DNA of 64,000 nt from Paenibacillus macquariensis. GTDB taxonomy: Bacteria; Bacillota; Bacilli; Paenibacillales; Paenibacillaceae. Shown here piece by piece: positions 44,428 to 52,698 of the stretch. The stretch spans positions 124,001-188,000 of the forward strand of contig NZ_FTNK01000001.1 in NCBI RefSeq assembly GCF_900156375.1, given 5' to 3'. The notes under the pieces were generated by a model that was not told where the DNA came from, did no database searches, and was given only the letters and a program-made list of their open reading frames with translations. The translations under genes were made by a program, and so were the position numbers. The first letter of the stretch is position 1. The number at the start of each line of letters is the position of its first letter.

Positions 44428-45237
44428 CTATAACCTTCCTTGGAATTCATGGGGAGCTCCCATCAGCTCATTTACAGCCACACCAACATCTTGTTGACGC
44501 ATGAAGTATTCGCCAATGAGCACTCCATCTGCACCTGACTGCTTCAGGAAGGCCATATCATCTGTGCTTGAAATTCCACTTTCACTGATTATCGTAATCC
44601 CCTTTGGAATCATTTGAATCAGCTTGGCAGTCGTCTCTAGCGATGTCTCAAACGTTTGTAAATTACGATTGTTAATCCCTATTAACGATGCCTGATCTAA
44701 ATGTAATACATCCTCTAGCTCCTGTGCGTTATGAACTTCAATTAATGCATCTAGTCCAATCGAGGATGCCGTCTTCATGAGTGAAGAGATTTGAGAAGGT
44801 GTTAATATACTTGCAATAAGAAGCACCGCATCCGCTCCTAACAAGCGAGCCTCATAGATTTGACGTTCATCAATAATGAAATCTTTGCGAAGAAGGGGTA
44901 TATTCACTGCTGTCCGTACAGCTCTCAAGTATTCACCACTACCTTGAAAGTAATCTACATCTGTCAGCACAGATAGACAATCTGCTCCCGCCTGCTCATA
45001 TGCAAGTGCAATCTCTACAGGATTGAAATCCGGACGAATTAAACCTTTGGATGGCGAGGCTTTCTTGACCTCCGCAATTAATCCCATATCTCTATGACGA
45101 TCTGACGATACTGCTCTTAGAAACCCTCTAGTCGGAGGTAAGTTTGCAATGATTCGTTCTGTTGTTGATAAATCAAAGTTCTTCGCAAGTTCCTCTACCT
45201 CTTTTACTTTAGTTGCTACGATTTTATCAAGATACAT
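44428..45237 (-). CDS. trpC: indole-3-glycerol phosphate synthase
   Basis: This 269-residue TIM barrel closes the indole ring from CdRP. Catalytic blocks visible are IAEVKKASPSKG, LSVLTDVDYFQGS, LLRKDFIID, LIEVHN, GINNRNLQTF and SESGI. It overlaps trpD by 11 nt and abuts trpF. Confidence 0.97.
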   Translation of the reverse strand: MYLDKIVATKVKEVEELAKNFDLSTTERIIANLPPTRGFLRAVSSDRHRDMGLIAEVKKASPSKGLIRPDFNPVEIALAYEQAGADCLSVLTDVDYFQGSGEYLRAVRTAVNIPLLRKDFIIDERQIYEARLLGADAVLLIASILTPSQISSLMKTASSIGLDALIEVHNAQELEDVLHLDQASLIGINNRNLQTFETSLETTAKLIQMIPKGITIISESGISSTDDMAFLKQSGADGVLIGEYFMRQQDVGVAVNELMGAPHEFQGRL

Positions 45238-46330
45238 AGGACTCTTCTCCTGTCATTTGAATCAATTGATTTAATTTAGCATACGCATTGCCGTTATCTA
45301 TAGCTTCTGTAGCTAGCTTGACACCTTCTAAGATACTCTCAGAAAGGCCGGATACATAAATGCAAGCACCCGCATTTGCTAAGACAACATCTCGATAAGG
45401 ACTCTTCTCTCCTTGCAGAACCCCTTGAATGATTCTGGCGTTCTCTGCTGCATCCCCCCCTAGAACTTTTTCTAGAGGATGCATCTCAAGTCCTAAGTCA
45501 TGTGGATTGATTTCATAAGTCGTTACTTGACCTCCACGTAATTCAGATACCTGGGTTGGTGCAGAGATACTAATCTCGTCTAATCCATCTAAACTTGAAA
45601 CGACCAAAGCACGCTTCAATCCAAGCTCCTTCAGTACATGTGCAATCGTCTCCGTCATCTTTCGATCATACACACCTAAGAGCTGACGGTCAGCTCCTGC
45701 CGGGTTCGTTAGTGGCCCTAGCATATTAAAAACTGTTCGCACACCAAGCTCTTTACGTGGTGCTGCTGCATGTCGCATAGATGGATGGTAAATTTGAGCG
45801 AATAAGAAACAAATCCCGATCTCATCCAAACAACGTTTCGCTTGTTCAGCTGTAATGTTAATGTTCACTCCAAGTGCTTCCAATACATCTGCACTTCCTG
45901 CACGTCCAGACGCTGAGCGATTACCATGCTTGGCTACACGTACAGAGACAGCTGATGAAATGATGGCAGAGGTCGTCGATATATTGAATTTGTGTATTCC
46001 TGATCCTCCTGTACCACATGTATCCAGCAAGTGGGCACTTTCCGTCAACATTCGAGTGCCCGATCCTCTCATCGCTTCAGCAAAACCAGTAATCTCTTCA
46101 ACAGTCTCACCTTTGATCCGAAGTGCAGTTAATAGTCCACCAATCTGAGCCTGTGTTGCTGCCCCGTCCATAATACTCTGCATAACCTGACGTGCCTCTG
46201 CTCTTGAAAGATCATTTCCTGAAATCAAATTAGATAGGCTTGATTGAATCATATCTGCTTGATTCAATTCGTTACTCAACTTTTCTACACTATTCTCCAC
46301 TATACTCATCTCCATTATATTCATTTGCAT
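45227..46330 (-). CDS. trpD: anthranilate phosphoribosyltransferase with an unusual N-terminal extension
   Basis: This PRTase joins anthranilate to PRPP. It has DTCGTGGSGIHKFNIST, KHGNRSASGRAGSADVLEAL and HPSMRHAAAPRKELGVRTVF. The frame opens at ATG 46330. Family members usually begin near the Met at 46252 (MIQSSLSNLISG), so the first 26 residues are extra. That segment is encoded by DNA containing eight in-phase NAG triplets (a TRAP-like site), so its sequence may be shaped by RNA binding. GAGAG upstream of 46330 is a weak ribosome site, and none is seen before 46252. The 79-nt gap to trpE is the only sizeable one in the otherwise overlapping trp block. Confidence 0.95.
   Translation of the reverse strand: MQMNIMEMSIVENSVEKLSNELNQADMIQSSLSNLISGNDLSRAEARQVMQSIMDGAATQAQIGGLLTALRIKGETVEEITGFAEAMRGSGTRMLTESAHLLDTCGTGGSGIHKFNISTTSAIISSAVSVRVAKHGNRSASGRAGSADVLEALGVNINITAEQAKRCLDEIGICFLFAQIYHPSMRHAAAPRKELGVRTVFNMLGPLTNPAGADRQLLGVYDRKMTETIAHVLKELGLKRALVVSSLDGLDEISISAPTQVSELRGGQVTTYEINPHDLGLEMHPLEKVLGGDAAENARIIQGVLQGEKSPYRDVVLANAGACIYVSGLSESILEGVKLATEAIDNGNAYAKLNQLIQMTGEESYVS
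46275..46312 (-). promoter_or_regulatory. second TRAP-like binding array at the trpE-trpD junction
   Basis: Read on the minus strand, triplets start every 5 nt: GAG (46312), GAG (46307), UAG (46302), GAG (46297), UAG (46292), UAG (46287), AAG (46282), GAG (46277). Seven of eight are G/UAG, all with exact 2-nt spacers. This is the signature of TRAP RNA targets. It covers codons 7-19 of trpD, close enough to hinder initiation at 46330. An out-of-phase UAGAGAG at 46339-46345 and a GGGTT/AACCC hairpin (46331-46350) lie just upstream. Confidence 0.6.
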
Positions 46331-46409
46331 GGGTTCAGCTCTCTAAACCCCTATCCAATATTCGAACACTTTTAGAGGTTGTTCAAAAAGTCATATTTTG
46401 AACACGATC

Positions 46410-47963
46410 TTATGGTGTATATTCATATAAATAATCTTGATTTATCATATCGTGATCTCGTTTCGCTGGTGGAAACATGATCTCTGCCGTACGGATCGCT
46501 TTTAGTAGCGCTTTTGCTTTATTAACTGTTTCCTCATACTCTTTCTCTGGAACAGAATCCCACACTATTCCTGCACCCGCCTGTATATAGGCTTTGCCTT
46601 TACGGAATATCAATGTGCGAATCGTGATACAAGAGTCCATATTTCCGGAGAAACCTAAGTATCCGATAGCTCCAGCATATGCCCCACGCGCTTCTTTCTC
46701 TAACTCCGCAATAATTTGCATTGCTCGGAGCTTAGGTGCTCCTGATACGGTTCCCGCAGGTAGACAAGATAGAAATGCATCGAAGAAATCTTTATCTTCA
46801 TCGAGCTGACCTGTTACATTAGAGACGATATGCATCACGTGTGAGTACTTCTCGATCTCCATAAATGAATCACATTTAACGGTTCCGAATTTAGATACTC
46901 TGCCCAGGTCATTGCGTCCTAGATCGACGAGCATTAGATGTTCTGCACGTTCTTTCTCATCTGCTAGCAATTCTTCAGCTAATGCACGGTCTTCGCTTTC
47001 ACTTATTCCACGAGGCCTTGTGCCTGCAATAGGTCGAGTCTCCACTCGACCTTCATTCACTTTCACAAGTGCTTCAGGCGACGTTCCTACAATGATCTCG
47101 TCATCCATTTTCAAATAATACATATAGGGTGAAGGATTTAATGTTCTAAGTACACGGTACACATGAAGAGGTGATACTTCTGTTTCTATATGAAACCGCT
47201 GGGACAATACAACCTGAAAGATGTCACCCGCACGGATATATTCTTTCGCTTGTTCGACGTTCGAAATGTATTGTTCTTTGGTCATGTTGGACTTGATGAC
47301 TCCAAGTTCCACATCCTGAGGGATACTGTTACGATTCACATTTTCACGTGGACCTTGTTCTTCTAACTGCTCTGCGATATCTTCTAACTTACGACTAACA
47401 GCTTCGTATTCTCGCGCAATATCAAGATCGGTATCTCCATCCTTAACATGCACATTACCTACTAATAGAATTTGTTGCTTTACGTGATCGAACACGATAA
47501 TGGAATCGCAGAACATGAACCGAATGTCATCCATATGGAGATCATCCACTGCGTGTGCTGGTAAATTCTCATAATACTGTAGTAGATCATAACCAAAGAA
47601 TCCAATGGCACCACCTGTAAATGGCGGCATCTCCTCTAGCTTGGGACTACGGTAAGAACGTAATAACGCCTTAAGTTCCTCTACCGGTTTTCCCTTCATA
47701 ATCTCTTCTACGCCATTCTTTTCAAGAACAATTCGCCCTTGTTTACCTGATACCATGAGGAATGGATCTGTTCCGATAAAGGAGTATCTAGCCCATTGAA
47801 CCCCACCCTCTACACTTTCTAGTAGAAATGCGCGATCGCGCTGAGCATACCTTTGAAAAACACGGATCGGTGTTTCCATATCAGACAATAGACGTTTTAC
47901 TACGGGAATAAGATTAAATTGACTTGATAGTGTTATTACCTGTTCTAAACTGGGGGTCATCAT
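46410..47963 (-). CDS. trpE: anthranilate synthase component I
   Basis: This protein of about 517 residues forms anthranilate from chorismate with ammonia from a glutamine amidotransferase subunit encoded elsewhere (no trpG here, as in B. subtilis). The tryptophan feedback motif LLES is at about 47-50. Catalytic blocks are GDIFQVVLSQRF, GTSPEALVKV, IAGTRPRG, PAGTVSGAPKLRAM and GAIGYLGFSGNMDSCITIRT. AGGGAGGG is spaced for the ATG at 47963 (the frame is open from 47969). A TRAP-controlled leader lies upstream. Confidence 0.97.
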   Translation of the reverse strand: MMTPSLEQVITLSSQFNLIPVVKRLLSDMETPIRVFQRYAQRDRAFLLESVEGGVQWARYSFIGTDPFLMVSGKQGRIVLEKNGVEEIMKGKPVEELKALLRSYRSPKLEEMPPFTGGAIGFFGYDLLQYYENLPAHAVDDLHMDDIRFMFCDSIIVFDHVKQQILLVGNVHVKDGDTDLDIAREYEAVSRKLEDIAEQLEEQGPRENVNRNSIPQDVELGVIKSNMTKEQYISNVEQAKEYIRAGDIFQVVLSQRFHIETEVSPLHVYRVLRTLNPSPYMYYLKMDDEIIVGTSPEALVKVNEGRVETRPIAGTRPRGISESEDRALAEELLADEKERAEHLMLVDLGRNDLGRVSKFGTVKCDSFMEIEKYSHVMHIVSNVTGQLDEDKDFFDAFLSCLPAGTVSGAPKLRAMQIIAELEKEARGAYAGAIGYLGFSGNMDSCITIRTLIFRKGKAYIQAGAGIVWDSVPEKEYEETVNKAKALLKAIRTAEIMFPPAKRDHDMINQDYLYEYTP

Positions 47964-47990
47964 GACCATCCCTCCCTCATTAAATTAAAC

Positions 47991-48017
47991 AAAAAACCTC
48001 TACAAAAGTAGAGGTTT
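47991..48017 (-). terminator. trp leader terminator (attenuator)
   Basis: AAACCTCTAC (47994-48003) and GTAGAGGTTT (48008-48017) form a perfect 10-bp stem with a 4-nt loop, followed by TTT on the minus strand, about 30 nt before trpE. A 7-nt segment at 48078-48084 (RNA AGGUUUA) is complementary to the 5' arm (RNA UAAACCU, 48018-48012) and could form an antiterminator. Confidence 0.88.
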
Positions 48018-48157
48018 ACTGGTAATGAAGTATATGAAAGAGTCCGGTCACAAATCTCATTCTTCATCTCAAGATCATAAACCTAATATAGCTAACGCTA
48101 AAGGAATAAGATCAAGAATCAGAAGTGATTCTGTACCGAATTTAAAATACATATGGA

Positions 48158-48214
48158 CTCTGCTCAACTATACTCATCTCAACTAAACTGTGCTCTACTC
48201 AACTAACTCAACTA
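48158..48214 (-). promoter_or_regulatory. TRAP binding site in the trp leader (12 triplets)
   Basis: On the minus strand, triplets run from 48214 to 48158: UAG, GAG, UAG, GAG, GAG, CAG, UAG, GAG, GAG, UAG, GAG, GAG. Spacers are 2 nt, except one of 1 nt between the second and third. The B. subtilis trp leader has eleven such triplets. The array lies between aroH and trpE, and the TRAP gene mtrB is at 58396-58620 in this window. Bound TRAP should favour the terminator at 47991-48017. Confidence 0.93.
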
Positions 48215-48240
48215 TACATGATTACAGTAGCCTTTGACAA
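48211..48240 (-). promoter_or_regulatory. possible internal trp promoter overlapping the TRAP array
   Basis: On the minus strand TTGTCA (48240-48235), an 18-nt spacer and TATAGT (48216-48211). Transcription would begin near 48204, inside the triplet array, leaving nine or ten of the twelve triplets in the RNA. Read-through from the aro promoter would carry all twelve. Confidence 0.35.
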
Positions 48241-48257
48241 CCCGAAGAATGAATATA

Positions 48258-48632
48258 TTAGTTCGATGTTGTAGAAAGATCCGGTCTTAGCTTACGTGCA
48301 TCATTTAAATATACATGTTTCATTTCACGTTGACTCTTCTCCGTATTCACCTGAATCATGAACCGAATACATTGAGGTAAGCTACCCTGAACAGGTATTT
48401 CTACCGAGCACATGAGTGGAACTAAGTCCCAACCTTCTAGTTGACGAATCGCTCTAGCAGGGAACGTTGCATCCAAATCAGCGGTCATCGTAATCCATAC
48501 ACTACAGATATCTTCTGGCTCAATCTCATTACGAATGACAATTTCTTTAAGAAGCGTCACTGTCTCTTGTAGTATTTCCTGCTCATCATTTTGTGTAACA
48601 CTTGTAGCTCCACGAATTCCGCGGTTATACAT
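48258..48632 (-). CDS. aroH: chorismate mutase, AroH type
   Basis: The product converts chorismate to prephenate for Phe and Tyr. From the ATG at 48632 (GGAGGAG 6 nt upstream) it is a protein of about 124 residues starting MYNRGIRGATSV, with the conserved Arg7. CSVWITMTADLDATFPARAI and the active-site VPLMCSVEIPV with RCIRFMIQVN-like CIRFMIQVN follow. It is the trimeric pseudo-alpha/beta-barrel type of Bacillus. It overlaps aroB by 8 nt. Confidence 0.95.
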   Translation of the reverse strand: MYNRGIRGATSVTQNDEQEILQETVTLLKEIVIRNEIEPEDICSVWITMTADLDATFPARAIRQLEGWDLVPLMCSVEIPVQGSLPQCIRFMIQVNTEKSQREMKHVYLNDARKLRPDLSTTSN

Positions 48633-49731
48633 GAGTTTCTCCTCCTTCTCTGAGTTGATCAATCGTTTCACGTACAAGTTGTTCGGGTATATCCTTCACA
48701 ATGCTAACAGATCCAATGGAATCTGGAATAATAAAGAGCATATGACCTTCTCTAAATTTCTTGTCGTGTTTCATTGCATCCATGATGTCGTCCGTTGATA
48801 GATGTGATGACATCGTAACAGGCAACCGTAAGGATTGAAGCATACTCACCGTTTCATCATAAATAGTAGCATCACGACCAAGTCGAACGGCTAGGCGGGC
48901 TGATCCAGCCATACCGATCGCAATGGCTTCACCATGCATATATTCACCATAACCTGCAACAGCCTCAATCGCATGTCCGATGGTATGCCCCAAATTAAGA
49001 ATGGCACGCAAGTCATTTTCTCGTTCATCCTGGGATACAACATCCGCTTTGATCGCGCATCCTCGTGAAAGGCCATATTCTAAAGCTTCAGGGTCAAGTG
49101 CTAACAATTCACTCGCATGTTCTCTGCACCATCTTGCGAATTCACCATCTCGAATCAGACCGTGTTTCACCATTTCAGATAGACCTGAGGCAACATCTCG
49201 TGGAGGTAACGTCTGCAAAGTGTCTAGATCATAGAGAACCATCTCAGGTTGATGAAAGGCCCCGATCATATTCTTCGCAAGAGGATGATTCACAGCTACT
49301 TTACCACCCACGCTACTATCATGCGCAAGAATGGTCGTCGGAATCTGAACGAACTTGATTCCTCGCATATATGTAGCTGCAGCAAATCCTGCTAGATCGC
49401 CTACGACACCGCCCCCCAGTGCAATCACTGTTGAGTTGCGATCGAGTTTCCCTTCGATCGCTGTCGTCATGACTTCTTCAAGTACGGATAACGACTTAGA
49501 TGACTCCCCTGCCTTGACTACTTTGGAGACTGTTTCATACCCAGCCTCCAATAATAACTTTTGTAGTAATTTTAAGTAATGTGCGGCTACATGATCATCC
49601 GTAACAATCATTAATGGGCTATTTAAAGATATCCCATGATCCTTGAAATATTGACCAATATTATTTAGAAGACCAGATCCAATATAGATAGGATACGAAC
49701 GTTCACCCAAATCCACATTCACCGTTCTCAT
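48625..49731 (-). CDS. aroB: 3-dehydroquinate synthase
   Basis: This 368-residue NAD- and metal-dependent enzyme makes 3-dehydroquinate from DAHP. Conserved blocks are ALGGGVVGDLAGFAAATYMR, VQIPTTILAHDSSVGGKVAV, RAILNLGHTIGHAIEA (metal His) and MHGEAIAIGM. It lies between aroC (2-nt gap) and aroH (8-nt overlap). Confidence 0.98.
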   Translation of the reverse strand: MRTVNVDLGERSYPIYIGSGLLNNIGQYFKDHGISLNSPLMIVTDDHVAAHYLKLLQKLLLEAGYETVSKVVKAGESSKSLSVLEEVMTTAIEGKLDRNSTVIALGGGVVGDLAGFAAATYMRGIKFVQIPTTILAHDSSVGGKVAVNHPLAKNMIGAFHQPEMVLYDLDTLQTLPPRDVASGLSEMVKHGLIRDGEFARWCREHASELLALDPEALEYGLSRGCAIKADVVSQDERENDLRAILNLGHTIGHAIEAVAGYGEYMHGEAIAIGMAGSARLAVRLGRDATIYDETVSMLQSLRLPVTMSSHLSTDDIMDAMKHDKKFREGHMLFIIPDSIGSVSIVKDIPEQLVRETIDQLREGGETHV

Positions 49732-49733
49732 AT

Positions 49734-50903
49734 TTAATAGTTCTCCAATTGCTCAAGATAATTGTTATAATTCGCTTTTATCTCGTCCATCGAATCTCCA
49801 CCGAATTTCTCTAAGAAAGCCTTAGCTATTTCCCATGCTACGACATGTTCCATCACAACACTTGCTGCTGGAACAGCACATGCATCTGAACGCTCAACTT
49901 GAGCAGTAAATGCTTCTTTCGTATCGATATCCACACTTTGTAGTGGCTTGTATAGTGTTGGAATAGGTTTCATTACGCCGCGAACGACAACAGGCATACC
50001 ATTCGTGATACCACCTTCAAATCCACCTAAACGATTGCTAGCACGATAGTACCCTTGTTCTTCGCTATATAGAATCTCATCATGTACCTGTGAACCTCTC
50101 AGAATACCTGCTTCGAATCCAATACCGATTTCTACACCTTTGAATGCATTAATAGACATTACGCCTTGAGCAATACGTGCATCTAGCTTACGATCATATT
50201 GTACATAACTACCCAGACCAATAGGAACGCCTTCAACGATACACTCCACAATCCCACCGATGGAATCTCCATCTTCCTTAATTTGATCAATGTAAGCTTC
50301 CATCTTCTTCTCCGTTTCGGCATCGACTACCCGTACAGAAGAAGCTTCCGTCTGTTCAATCAATTCATCAATGGATAAATTATGTACTGGTGCTTCAATC
50401 TCACCAATTCGGATAACTTGTCCAGCAACCTTAATTCCGAATTCAGCAAGGAATTGGCGAGCTATCGCGCCACATGCCACACGAACAGTTGTCTCTCTTG
50501 CACTAGAACGTTCGAGAACATTACGTAAATCTTTCAAATTGTACTTAAGTCCACCGTTAAGATCCGCATGTCCAGGCCGAGGGCGATGCACACGACGTTT
50601 CTCTTCATCTGTTCCTTCGATAGGCTCAATATTCATAATATTGCGCCAATGTGTCCAATCCTTATTCTCAACAACCAAAGCGATAGGTGCTCCTGTCGTA
50701 TATCCGTGTCGAACGCCACCCACGATCTGAGCGGTATCTTTTTCAATTTGCATACGTCGTCCACGTCCATACCCTTTTTGGCGACGATGTAATTGGAAGT
50801 TAAGTTCTTCGAAATCCAATGTTAAATTACTTGGTAGTCCTTCAATAATAGCTGTAAGTTGGGGACCGTGAGTCTCCCCTGCAGTTAAATAGCGTAAACT
50901 CAT
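49734..50903 (-). CDS. aroC: chorismate synthase
   Basis: This 389-residue FMN-dependent enzyme converts EPSP to chorismate (called aroF in B. subtilis). Signatures are [67 protein letters not shown] and [26 protein letters not shown] precedes the ATG. It is the first gene of the aromatic supraoperon, behind the promoter at 50966-50994. Confidence 0.98.
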   Translation of the reverse strand: MSLRYLTAGETHGPQLTAIIEGLPSNLTLDFEELNFQLHRRQKGYGRGRRMQIEKDTAQIVGGVRHGYTTGAPIALVVENKDWTHWRNIMNIEPIEGTDEEKRRVHRPRPGHADLNGGLKYNLKDLRNVLERSSARETTVRVACGAIARQFLAEFGIKVAGQVIRIGEIEAPVHNLSIDELIEQTEASSVRVVDAETEKKMEAYIDQIKEDGDSIGGIVECIVEGVPIGLGSYVQYDRKLDARIAQGVMSINAFKGVEIGIGFEAGILRGSQVHDEILYSEEQGYYRASNRLGGFEGGITNGMPVVVRGVMKPIPTLYKPLQSVDIDTKEAFTAQVERSDACAVPAASVVMEHVVAWEIAKAFLEKFGGDSMDEIKANYNNYLEQLENY

Positions 50904-50965
50904 GTTGCTTTCCCCCTTTAGACTTTCATACTGTGAATGGCTAAAACCCGATAATATCTTTGCTT

Positions 50966-50994
50966 ATTATAGTATAGCTCTTACACTTTGACAA
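50966..50994 (-). promoter_or_regulatory. sigma-A-type promoter of the aro-trp supraoperon
   Basis: On the minus strand TTGTCA (50994-50989), a 17-nt spacer and a perfect TATAAT (50971-50966), about 60 nt upstream of aroC and downstream of a strong terminator. This is the best promoter match in the window. Confidence 0.85.
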
Positions 50995-51024
50995 GAAAGG
51001 TTATATCCTTTCAACAATACATAA

Positions 51025-51067
51025 TAAAAAAGCGCCGATCCTCATAATCACGGGATTCGGCGCTTTT
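51025..51067. terminator. strong terminator ahead of the aro supraoperon
   Basis: AAAAGCGCCGA (51028-51038) pairs with TCGGCGCTTTT (51057-51067), with an inner TCC/GGA extension and A/T tracts on both sides. It ends transcription from the cheR/small-gene side and insulates aroC. Confidence 0.92.
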
Positions 51068-51081
51068 GATACGAGGATGAC

Positions 51082-51246
51082 TCAGCTATTAATCGGTTGA
51101 ATCTCAAGTTCAATACTCGAATGATCATCCAAAGAATCAAGAATCAAGCGATTAAGTTGTACCTGTTCCAACCCTAAAATCTGTCCACATTCTTGAATAG
51201 TAATAAAACCACGTTGATAGGCTCTGATCACCTTACGTTTATCCAT
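51082..51246 (-). CDS. 54-residue protein of unknown function, possible helix-turn-helix
   Basis: From the ATG at 51246 (GGGGG 11 nt upstream; a GTG at 51264 overlaps that site) this is a small basic-then-acidic protein. GFITIQECGQILGLEQVQLN has the helix-turn-helix rhythm of small DNA-binding or excisionase-like domains. The last 15 residues are acidic. I know no family. It sits between cheR and the strong terminator. Confidence 0.5.
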   Translation of the reverse strand: MDKRKVIRAYQRGFITIQECGQILGLEQVQLNRLILDSLDDHSSIELEIQPINS

Positions 51247-51336
51247 TCTTATACTAACCCCCACTTATCCATAATGTTCTATGAATAGTAGTATCGCGAT
51301 GAGGAAAGGATAATATACATTTTTGAGACGATTAAC

Positions 51337-52170
51337 CTATAACTTTTTTCGATAGAAGAATGTTTCTGTTGATTCAAGCTCATATTGTGAAGGTGAAAAG
51401 ATCTGTTCTGTACTGCCAACAAACAAATATCCCCCAGGACGAAGACTATTTGCAAATTTGCGATATAACTTATTCTTCGCCTCTTCCGTAAAGTAGATCA
51501 TGACGTTACGACACACAATAAGATCATAGGAAGAATCAAAGGTATCCATTAGTAGATTCTGCCTCTTAAATTGAACAGCTTTCTTCAGGGAATCATTGAT
51601 ATTATATTGAATACCCTCCGAAATAAAGTGTCTTGCTGCTACGTCCTTAGGCACATCCTTTAATGATCGTTCAAGGTACTGACCCGTCTGGGCCTTCTCT
51701 AAAGCACCATTATCGATATCCGTAGCCATAAGTGTGGTATTCATTAGAATTCCTTTATCAGCAAGAATCATAGCTAATGTATAAGGCTCTTCACCTGTAG
51801 AGCACGCTGCACTCCATACCTTAAGACGACCTTTATTGCTACGAAGCAGCTCAGGTATGATAGAATCCCTCAACACTTCCCAACGATTGGGATTACGCCA
51901 GAATTCTGACACATTGATGGTCATTCGATCCAGAAATTCATTAAATAAGTTCTTATCTTGCATCATGCCCTTAAAAAACAAATCAAAAGAATGATAACCA
52001 TTCTTCACACGTAGAGTCGTTAATCGACGCTTCATCTGGCCTTCTTTATATTGCGAGAGATCAATCCCAGTCTCTTTTTTTATCATTTCAATAAAGTGAG
52101 CATAATCTGGATCAGTCGATGTGGTCTCTTCGCTATGATTTACTGGGAACACGAGAGATTTCATATCCAT
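51337..52170 (-). CDS. cheR: chemotaxis protein methyltransferase CheR
   Basis: This protein of about 277 residues methylates glutamates of chemoreceptors with SAM. The N-terminal helical CheR_N domain ([20 protein letters not shown]) is followed by the SAM domain with [49 protein letters not shown] [16 protein letters not shown] and [11 protein letters not shown] start at 52164 (ATGA overlap with the ndk stop) is also possible. The ndk-cheR-aroF order is that of B. subtilis. Confidence 0.95.
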   Translation of the reverse strand: MDMKSLVFPVNHSEETTSTDPDYAHFIEMIKKETGIDLSQYKEGQMKRRLTTLRVKNGYHSFDLFFKGMMQDKNLFNEFLDRMTINVSEFWRNPNRWEVLRDSIIPELLRSNKGRLKVWSAACSTGEEPYTLAMILADKGILMNTTLMATDIDNGALEKAQTGQYLERSLKDVPKDVAARHFISEGIQYNINDSLKKAVQFKRQNLLMDTFDSSYDLIVCRNVMIYFTEEAKNKLYRKFANSLRPGGYLFVGSTEQIFSPSQYELESTETFFYRKKL

Positions 52171-52604
52171 GACGAAATGGTTTTATCGTACTTCACAAGT
52201 TCATGATCTTCGAAAAAATTAGCAATCTCTCGCTTACTGCTCTCCGGAGAATCTGAACCATGAATCAGGTTTTTAGGTGTATGTGCGGCGAAATCTCCCC
52301 GAATGCTTCCTGGTTGTGCTTCATTCACATTCGTCTTCCCATTAACGACACGAGATAACGCGATGATATCATCGCCTTCCCACACCATAGCTACAACCGG
52401 ACCTGATGTGATAAAATTCACTAAATTAAGAAAGAAATCTTTCCCATCATGTTCTGCATAGTGAATTTTCGCTTGATTCTCAGTCACTTGAACTACCTTA
52501 CAGGCTACTAAAGTAAACCCTTTGTCCTCAAACCTTGAAATAATACGACCGATTAATCCACGTTGCACACCATCAGGTTTTACCATCAAAAAAGTACGTT
52601 CCAT
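52161..52604 (-). CDS. ndk: nucleoside diphosphate kinase
   Basis: This protein of about 147 residues transfers the gamma phosphate between NTPs and NDPs via a phospho-histidine. It starts [20 protein letters not shown], contains [20 protein letters not shown] with the catalytic His, and ends with the usual C-terminus. GGAG is placed for the ATG at 52604; the frame is open from 52658. The terminal SWI codons overlap cheR. Confidence 0.97.
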   Translation of the reverse strand: MERTFLMVKPDGVQRGLIGRIISRFEDKGFTLVACKVVQVTENQAKIHYAEHDGKDFFLNLVNFITSGPVVAMVWEGDDIIALSRVVNGKTNVNEAQPGSIRGDFAAHTPKNLIHGSDSPESSKREIANFFEDHELVKYDKTISSWI

Positions 52605-52698
52605 GTGCTCACTCTCCATTTCTAATAAATCTATCATATGCAAGTATTTCCTTACCAATATCTGTAGTTTAACAGAAAAGTAGGCCTGTCGTTAATAC

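Noticed and set aside
46381..46403. Inverted repeat GTTCAAAA/TTTTGAAC after trpE, considered as a terminator between trpE and trpD
   Set aside because: No T-run follows the hairpin on the minus strand, and the downstream trp genes must be co-expressed.
48018..48157. T-box or tryptophan tRNA-sensing element in the trp leader
   Set aside because: No AGGGUGGNACCGCG-type T-box sequence is present, and the TRAP array explains the regulation.
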